A stretch of DNA of 8,804 nucleotides, from assembly GCA_937915755.1 (NCBI GenBank), contig CALGGR010000113.1, positions 1 through 8,804 on the forward strand, given 5' to 3'. Origin of the DNA: an uncultured Fretibacterium sp. GTDB taxonomy: Bacteria > Synergistota > Synergistia > Synergistales > Aminobacteriaceae. Shown piece by piece: positions 5,159-8,804 of this stretch. Both the position numbers and the translations under genes were made by a program. Numbering within the stretch: position 1 is the first letter of the stretch; every line of letters begins with the position of its first letter. A model generated the notes under the pieces. The model had not been told where the DNA came from. It searched no databases and was given only the letters and a program-made list of their open reading frames with translations.

Positions 5159-5744
5159 TTTTAACCTCCTGATAAAGGCAATCGCTGACTAAGTAGCTGA
5201 ATTTTTCCGGAATAACATCAACGAGTTTGTGAGCTAAGTCCTGAAATTCTTTTAAAGCGTTCGGACTGGTGCGAAGTTTTACGATATGCCTTAATTCACG
5301 AATATTGCAGGTAAGTACTAGGTTAGTAGGCCAAAATTCCGGAATGTAGTACTTCAGCTCATCATCTGATAATTCAGGTTCAGCACGCGCTAATTCCCTG
5401 AAAGACTTAAGCATAAACGCCTGACTAGCGTTGTATATAACGTCAGCAACTGTACCCATAACTTTACGTAACGTATATCTCGTGCTTTCAACACTCAAGC
5501 TGATATGCCTGTGTCTGGCTAATTCCTGAAGGCAAGCACGAGACAAATTCTCAACGCGATAGGTCAAATTGATATGTTCGAGAATGCTTTCATGACCGAG
5601 CTTTATTATTTTTTGCAGTAATTCTTTTTCTTTTTCATAATCAACTTCAAAGTCAGAAATTCCGCGAGTAATTTTAGCAGCCTGAGCAGCAATAGAATGC
5701 ATGCGATACAAAGAATCCTTGCTAGTTAACAAAAGAACGTTCAT
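5151..5744 (-). CDS. thyX: FAD-dependent thymidylate synthase ThyX
   Basis: ThyX makes dTMP from dUMP using methylene-tetrahydrofolate and FAD/NADPH. The signature RHR-x7-S is complete at R77-H78-R79 ... S87, read as RHRHISLSVESTRY. Upstream, HESILEH (51-57) matches the conserved GHxSxxEH flavin/nucleotide segment, and NIRELRHIVKLR (147-158) matches the conserved N-x-R...LR region with the substrate-binding arginine (R158). At 197 aa it is shorter than most cellular ThyX (about 220-250). The usual AQ after LR is replaced (RTSPNALKEFQ), a divergent feature. ATG 5744 overlaps the bet stop as ATGA, with AGGAGG 7 nt upstream. In phages it supports rapid DNA synthesis. Confidence 0.95.
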   Translation of the reverse strand: MNVLLLTSKDSLYRMHSIAAQAAKITRGISDFEVDYEKEKELLQKIIKLGHESILEHINLTYRVENLSRACLQELARHRHISLSVESTRYTLRKVMGTVADVIYNASQAFMLKSFRELARAEPELSDDELKYYIPEFWPTNLVLTCNIRELRHIVKLRTSPNALKEFQDLAHKLVDVIPEKFSYLVSDCLYQEVKNG

Positions 5745-6577
5745 AATGAAACCTCCTGAGAATTGAAATCTTTTTGTTCAAAAAGCTCGTTATCTTCAAC
5801 GAAAGCCGCTTCGATAGCGTCAGAATTTTTTTCGTTTTCTCTTTTTATAATGTCTTCTTGGAGTTTATAAATATCGTCATCAGTGAAATCTTTGGAAGAT
5901 ATTTTGCCAGTAACTTTGCGCATAGCGTTTTGAGCGTGAGGAATATTATCACAAACGACTTTGTATCGAGTCCAGAGTTGAGCAATAATATTTTTTCTTT
6001 CCTGAGGAGATAGAGGCATTCTAATTTTGCGGTTCCCCTCAAAGCCTAATTCTTCCTGAGTAACAAGGCCGTTAATAGCAAAAGCGCGTTTTAGAGCCAT
6101 AGCTTCAGCAACTTTTAAGATCATAGCGTGTGGATATTGTTTCCAAACGCCAGCGCCTCTGTTGTAATCTTTGAAAGGAGCGAAGAAATAAGCCGGAACC
6201 GAGCGGTCATCACGAAAGACTAAAGCATAAGCGCCGATAATTTGCCCGCGGTTGGCAATGTCGTAAGAGTGGTGAATGCCTTCTTTATCTTTAAAGAATT
6301 TATCGCCAGAATAGACGACATCCGAGTCAATGCCAGAGAAGTGAGGATTATTATTAGCGATTTTTAAATATCCGTCGCGAGCGGTGATAATAGTATTTTG
6401 TCTGCCCATTTGAACGAACCAAATTTCGTGATTAAAGGGGTCTAATTGGTATTGAGCAGAAATGCGTGCGAACATTTTTAATTCAGCTTCCGAGGCACCG
6501 ATAGCGACAGTTTTGCGAATGGTGTCTAATTCATCAGCAGACCATTCGCGAAGAGTGACAGAATTATTTTGATCCAT
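5741..6577 (-). CDS. bet: Bet/RecT-family single-strand annealing protein
   Basis: This protein anneals complementary single strands and works with a partner exonuclease in phage homologous recombination. Motifs of the Redbeta/Bet group are present: ARISAQYQLDPFNHEIWFV (37-55), IITARDGYLKIA (63-74), FKDYNR (135-140), and KVAEAMALKRAF..GLVTQEELG (155-178). The 278-aa length is usual. The C-terminal about 80 residues are charged, ending in an acidic tail (residues about 252-278), the part that in relatives contacts SSB or the exonuclease. The start ATG 6577 follows GAAAGGA with 10 nt spacing. A 144-nt non-coding leader with terminator-like structure precedes it, and the 3' end overlaps thyX by 4 nt. 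Confidence 0.92.
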   Translation of the reverse strand: MDQNNSVTLREWSADELDTIRKTVAIGASEAELKMFARISAQYQLDPFNHEIWFVQMGRQNTIITARDGYLKIANNNPHFSGIDSDVVYSGDKFFKDKEGIHHSYDIANRGQIIGAYALVFRDDRSVPAYFFAPFKDYNRGAGVWKQYPHAMILKVAEAMALKRAFAINGLVTQEELGFEGNRKIRMPLSPQERKNIIAQLWTRYKVVCDNIPHAQNAMRKVTGKISSKDFTDDDIYKLQEDIIKRENEKNSDAIEAAFVEDNELFEQKDFNSQEVSL

Positions 6578-6622
6578 GATAAAAAATCCTTTCTATAAGT
6601 TCAACCTGCTGAGAAACTTCCG

Positions 6623-6653
6623 AAAAAAACGCCCTACCTCATATGGAGGAGGG
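6623..6653 (-). terminator. Intrinsic terminator / attenuator in the bet leader
   Basis: On the minus strand CCCTCCTC (6653-6646) pairs with GAGG.AGGG (6640-6637 and 6635-6632; one bulged T) around the loop CATAT. Seven T follow (6629-6623). It lies inside the operon, 46 nt upstream of the bet start. Confidence 0.6.
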
Positions 6654-6660
6654 AACCTCC
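6637..6660 (-). promoter_or_regulatory. Possible antiterminator hairpin and two-codon leader frame before bet
   Basis: Minus-strand GGAGG (6660-6656) can pair with CCTCC (6652-6648) over a 3-nt loop, consuming the 5' arm of the terminator. The same GGAGG could act as a ribosome binding site for ATG-AGG-TAG (ATG at 6643-6641), 12 nt on, which lies inside the terminator. Ribosome or structure choice could thus decide read-through into bet. Confidence 0.35.
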
Positions 6661-6684
6661 TTTACAAGATAATTTTTTATATTT

Positions 6685-6714
6685 TATATAGGAAGAAACC
6701 CAGCAGCAGTAAAA
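6685..6714 (-). promoter_or_regulatory. Possible promoter for bet
   Basis: On the minus strand TTTACT (6714-6709) and TATATA (6690-6685, continuing AAAT) are separated by 18 nt. The -35 is a moderate match to TTGACA. AT-rich sequence makes chance matches likely. Confidence 0.25.
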
Positions 6715-6721
6715 ACATAGT

Positions 6722-6889
6722 TTAAAAGTAAGAGTATTCAGCGGAGTCTTTAATGGACTTGAGGAGATTTTTAACTTCACGTATAGTCCAGACTTCTTTT
6801 TCGCTAGAGATTTTTTGTAACAAGCGGTACATAGAACTTAAATGAGCTTGCATTAAATCATAACGCTTTTTATTGAAAGAATTGTTCAT
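6722..6889 (-). CDS. Small unknown protein, 55 aa
   Basis: ATG 6889 starts one base after the TAA of the zinc-ribbon gene (TAA-T-ATG), so translation is probably coupled. A GGAG lies about 15 nt upstream. The frame ends at TAA 6724-6722, giving a product that begins MNNSFNKKRYDLMQAHLSS and ends ESAEYSYF-like in SAEYSYF. It is lysine-rich and helical, with no cysteine and no membrane segment. I do not recognise a family. The call rests on the coupled start and the open frame filling what would otherwise be a gap in a compact operon. Small proteins in this position often modulate recombination, but nothing in the sequence proves that. Confidence 0.55.
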   Translation of the reverse strand: MNNSFNKKRYDLMQAHLSSMYRLLQKISSEKEVWTIREVKNLLKSIKDSAEYSYF

Positions 6890-6890
6890 A

Positions 6891-7121
6891 TTAACCGCAA
6901 GCGCTCCAACCGCAATTTAAACAATGAGCACAGCCTTCTTCGTGAATGAGAGTATTTTCCTCACAAGCTGGACAAGTGGAACGGCCGAAAGAATCCTTGC
7001 TTTTGTTTTCAGTAGTATCCGTATTTTCTGTATTAGCAGAATTAATTTTATTATTTTCCTGTAAGTGTTTAGAGTGGCTTCTAGTGAGAGCGACTCTGTC
7101 AATAGTTTTAGCTTTAGGCAT
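6891..7121 (-). CDS. Free-standing zinc ribbon like the C-terminal tail of NrdJ, 76 aa
   Basis: Residues 1-45 are polar and low in complexity (N, T, E, K rich), probably disordered. Residues 46-76 read STCPACEENTLIHEEGC.HC..CGWSACG, with C50-x2-C53, C64-x2-C67-x2-C70 and C75. This closely resembles the extreme C-terminus of vitamin B12-dependent class II ribonucleotide reductase (CPxC...EGCxxCxxCGxSxCG), where two Cys pairs hold zinc and a final CX4C (here C70/C75) relays electrons to the active site. No reductase catalytic domain is attached. ATG 7121 is preceded by GGAG (8 nt), overlapping the end of the nuclease gene. Possible roles are a trans-acting redox tail or a small DNA/protein-binding zinc protein. 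Confidence 0.75.
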   Translation of the reverse strand: MPKAKTIDRVALTRSHSKHLQENNKINSANTENTDTTENKSKDSFGRSTCPACEENTLIHEEGCAHCLNCGWSACG

Positions 7122-7126
7122 ATAGA

Positions 7127-8080
7127 TTACTCCATTTCTTTAATATCGAAGATAAGGGAAGTAGTTTTTTTTGTAAACTGGCTAACTAATTCCGGATGAG
7201 ATTTTTTGAAAGCGGTAGTATCGAAGCGAGAGGATTCTCTTTCAGAAATGTTAAAGATGAGTCCTCCGCCTTGAACGGAATTTAAACCTTGCTGTCGAAC
7301 TTTTTCATCAAGAACAGATTTAGCTTGATCTTCAAGTTCTTTAGCGGTCTTGCTTAACTCGCGAGCATCTTTCAAGGACTGCATAGCGTTAAGAATAATT
7401 TCATCGTTAGTATTAGCAATGCCGTTTTCGACGTGAGTATCTTTTTTATTATTTTGGAATAACTCACAGAGATAATTAAATTCGCAATAATTGCAGCCCC
7501 ATTTCTGCATACGTTCACCTTGAGCCGGTGGATTATCAGCCGAAAAAATAAAATCAGCGCGATTGCAAATCTCCTGAAATCTGAAATTGTCAAAGTCGAA
7601 AAAGTCAATGTAAATTTCAGAATTGTTTTTATTCATGCCGACAATGCCTAAATGTTCGACATTATATCCAGCAGCTATAGCAGCCCCTGCATAAACGTGT
7701 AATTGGTCGACGTATTGTGGTTTGGAATTAAGAGAGCCATCTTTTTTCCAAGAAGTAAAAGCTCTATCGTTCATGGTTTTAATGTCGACTAAAGCATTTT
7801 GAATTTCGCCTTTAGAAATAAAGCAGTCTGGGTGACCAGCAAGAGAGCCGTTTTTAAGTGGATAAAATAATTCGATTTCAGCGGATTGAGAGCCTGGATT
7901 ATATTTAACATCCCAGCCGTCATCAATGAGCCATTGAACAATTAAAGGTTCTAAACAAGTTCCGACATCAAAAATGCGTTTAGTTTTGTGATTAGTATTT
8001 CCCTCGAAGCCGTTAACGGAGTACCAAAGATTACGGTTGCAAGGGAAGCCGATTTTCGAAGCGCGTAAAGAATTAGACAT
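7127..8080 (-). CDS. Cas4/RecB-like PD-(D/E)XK nuclease with Fe-S cluster cysteines, 317 aa
   Basis: This is a probable phage recombination exonuclease that would supply single strands to Bet. The PD-(D/E)XK core is visible: E44 (GTCLEPL), D85 in AGHPDCF, then D99-x-K101 in LVDIKTM, and Q126-x3-Y130 in QLHVYAG (the Q-x3-Y motif of the RecB/Cas4 group). C14 (FPCNRNLWY) together with C196, C199 and C205 (WGCNYCEFNYLC) matches the four-cysteine 4Fe-4S arrangement of Cas4/AddB nucleases. Residues about 228-262 form a probable coiled coil. The last 40 residues (RFDTTAFKKSHPEL..) resemble a C-terminal module seen in phage nucleases. ATG 8080 follows AGAAAGGA (8 nt) and overlaps the regulator gene by 8 nt. 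There is no CRISPR context, so a Cas4 adaptation role is unlikely. Confidence 0.88.
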   Translation of the reverse strand: MSNSLRASKIGFPCNRNLWYSVNGFEGNTNHKTKRIFDVGTCLEPLIVQWLIDDGWDVKYNPGSQSAEIELFYPLKNGSLAGHPDCFISKGEIQNALVDIKTMNDRAFTSWKKDGSLNSKPQYVDQLHVYAGAAIAAGYNVEHLGIVGMNKNNSEIYIDFFDFDNFRFQEICNRADFIFSADNPPAQGERMQKWGCNYCEFNYLCELFQNNKKDTHVENGIANTNDEIILNAMQSLKDARELSKTAKELEDQAKSVLDEKVRQQGLNSVQGGGLIFNISERESSRFDTTAFKKSHPELVSQFTKKTTSLIFDIKEME

Positions 8081-8528
8081 GTAAATAATCCTTTCTAAAT
8101 TGAATTAAATCAAGTTCGTGATTAAGGACATCGAGAACTTTTTTGTAAGTGTAAATAGAGCATCGTCTGTTTTTAGTTTTGCAAAAAAGTTTTCTTATAA
8201 TGCTTGTGGATAAAAATATTTCGTCACTTAATTCCTTAGTAGAGAAAGCTAAAGAGCGTTTAATTTTATTTAAATTCTCAAAGTTGCATTGAGAAAAAAG
8301 AAAATTAGGGTCATTATCTAAATTCCAATGAAAGATTTCGGCTAATTTTAAATAATTGCCAAGTTTAGGAAAAAAAATCCCTCGCTCATAAAGAGATATA
8401 GAATATTCAGTAACATTAAGTAATTGTCCGAGAGCTTTTCGACTTAAGCCTAAAGATAATCTTTTTTGTTTAATGGACTTCAAGTTTTCGAGAACCTGCG
8501 GAGTAATATAAAGTTGTTTATCAGACAT
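8073..8528 (-). CDS. XRE-family DNA-binding regulator with possible second HTH, 151 aa
   Basis: Residues 14-67 form a Cro/CI-type helix-turn-helix: LKSIKQKRLSLGLSRKALG, then QLLNVTEYSISLYERGIFFP. The Y-S-I-S-L-Y-E-R-G recognition helix and the following helix are typical. Residues about 85-137 (NLNKIKRSLAFSTKELSDEI, then LSTSIIRKLF..) repeat the same helix pattern weakly, suggesting a second, diverged HTH. There is no peptidase or oligomerisation domain of the LexA type. ATG 8528 has AGGAG 9 nt upstream, and the 3' end overlaps the nuclease gene by 8 nt. Its place at the head of the recombination genes suggests control of this operon. It is co-transcribed rather than divergent, unlike a classic CI/Cro switch. 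Confidence 0.8.
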   Translation of the reverse strand: MSDKQLYITPQVLENLKSIKQKRLSLGLSRKALGQLLNVTEYSISLYERGIFFPKLGNYLKLAEIFHWNLDNDPNFLFSQCNFENLNKIKRSLAFSTKELSDEIFLSTSIIRKLFCKTKNRRCSIYTYKKVLDVLNHELDLIQFRKDYLHV

Positions 8529-8545
8529 GAATAGAACTCCTAGAA

Positions 8546-8804
8546 TTAGCTATTTTGTTCGGCCATGAACTTATCGAATAAATGCCTATATCCGTCAAGC
8601 TCATCACGAAGATGCTCGAAAAGAGCAAGGTTGAGAAATCGCTCTACACCTTTCTCACCAGCATCGTGAGGGTGGTGCTGTGGTTCCTGCTGCTCATCGT
8701 CATCATCAGCATCCTGGGCATCGAGACATCGTCGTTCATCGCCCTCTTCGCCTCGGCAGGCATGGCCATCGGCATGGCTCTCAGCGGTACGCTGCAGAAC
8801 TTTG
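8546..8804 (-). CDS. C-terminal end of a gene upstream of the regulator (chimeric frame, mostly antisense to mscS)
   Basis: A minus-strand frame is open from the window end to TAA 8548-8546, finishing DKFMAEQNS, 17 nt before the regulator start and carrying its ribosome binding site in the gap. The spacing suits the end of a real phage gene in this operon. However, from about 8590 onward the same bases encode MscS on the plus strand and have a different GC content. The upstream 70 residues (acidic, DDDDEQQEPQHH) are therefore most likely antisense shadow. Only the last 10-15 residues may be genuine. Confidence 0.3.
   Translation of the reverse strand, partial: KVLQRTAESHADGHACRGEEGDERRCLDAQDADDDDEQQEPQHHPHDAGEKGVERFLNLALFEHLRDELDGYRHLFDKFMAEQNS
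8582..8804 (+). CDS. Mechanosensitive ion channel MscS core, truncated at both ends
   Basis: MscS channels open under membrane tension to release solutes. The visible frame gives SLYTFLTSIVRVVLWFLL, LIVIISILGIETSSFIALF and ASAGMAIGMALSGTLQNF. This is a transmembrane helix followed by the glycine/alanine-rich pore helix (TM3) that is the family hallmark. The style (GIETSSF, GMALSGTLQNF) resembles Bacteroidota homologues. About 60 or more N-terminal residues, including the first transmembrane helices, are missing. An in-frame TAA at 8579-8581 immediately precedes the ATG at 8582, there is no ribosome binding site, and GC jumps from about 32% to about 58%. The frame therefore enters from a breakpoint near 8585-8595. 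The 3' end runs off the window. Confidence 0.85.
   Translation, partial: MPISVKLITKMLEKSKVEKSLYTFLTSIVRVVLWFLLLIVIISILGIETSSFIALFASAGMAIGMALSGTLQNF

Noticed and set aside
5774..6042. Frames of 79 (plus) and 65 (minus) residues inside bet
   Set aside because: They overlap the well-supported Bet C-terminal coding region, with no start signals and no recognisable protein features.
6917..7102. Second minus-strand frame (61 residues) over the zinc-ribbon gene
   Set aside because: It lacks a ribosome binding site, while the zinc-ribbon frame has a clear NrdJ-tail cysteine pattern and a coupled start.
8204..8213. TTGTGGATAA, a perfect DnaA box in reverse complement
   Set aside because: It is a single copy inside the regulator coding sequence, with no cluster or AT-rich element beside it. 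Chance is likely.
8578..8682. Plus-strand frame from ATG 8563-type start (MNLSNKCLYPSSSSRR...)
   Set aside because: It is serine/arginine-rich, out of frame with MscS and crosses the breakpoint, with no ribosome binding site.

Overview
The window looks like a low-GC tailed-phage or prophage segment from a Gram-positive-type (Firmicutes-like) host. It holds a replication/recombination operon with strong AGGAGG-type ribosome binding sites, tight or overlapping genes and T-rich intrinsic terminators. No tRNA, rRNA, CRISPR array, transposase, integrase or structural gene is visible. The host assignment is an inference from Shine-Dalgarno use and composition only.

Layout. Bases 1-1034 (+ strand) carry four small unknown genes (the first truncated by the window edge). 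Each is followed by its own hairpin/T-tract terminator, and no promoter is evident between them. From 1078 to 8548 everything is on the minus strand, so the operon reads from right to left: fragment of an upstream gene, double-HTH XRE-type regulator, Cas4-like PD-(D/E)XK nuclease with Fe-S cysteines, a free-standing zinc-ribbon resembling the C-terminal tail of class II ribonucleotide reductase (NrdJ), a 55-residue protein, a Bet/RecT-type annealing protein, ThyX thymidylate synthase, a 101-residue phage protein, a TOPRIM primase fused to a RecA-like helicase/ATPase and a winged helix, a 720-bp repeat-rich non-coding region, a RusA resolvase, and an ArpU/RinA-like late regulator.

How it fits together. 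The nuclease would resect DNA ends and Bet would anneal the strands. The primase-helicase would start and drive replication, RusA would resolve branched DNA, ThyX (perhaps with the NrdJ-like tail protein) would support dTMP/dNTP supply, and the ArpU-like protein would switch on later genes. The non-coding region 1871-2590 has a tandem iteron-like block (unit about GGTGGATTAATCC), many dispersed inverted copies, a 22%-GC stretch and a 19-bp exact repeat. It is the best candidate for the replication origin.

Two leaders inside the operon, before bet (6623-6660) and before the primase (4699-4808), can each fold either as an intrinsic terminator or as a competing hairpin. They look like attenuators. 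With the four terminators between the small plus-strand genes, the locus appears organised around conditional read-through of terminators.

The right end (about 8590-8804) is a different kind of DNA: it rises to roughly 58% GC and encodes, on the plus strand, the core of an MscS mechanosensitive channel lacking its N-terminus. This is either the junction of an insertion into a host gene or an assembly chimera. It should not be read as phage content.
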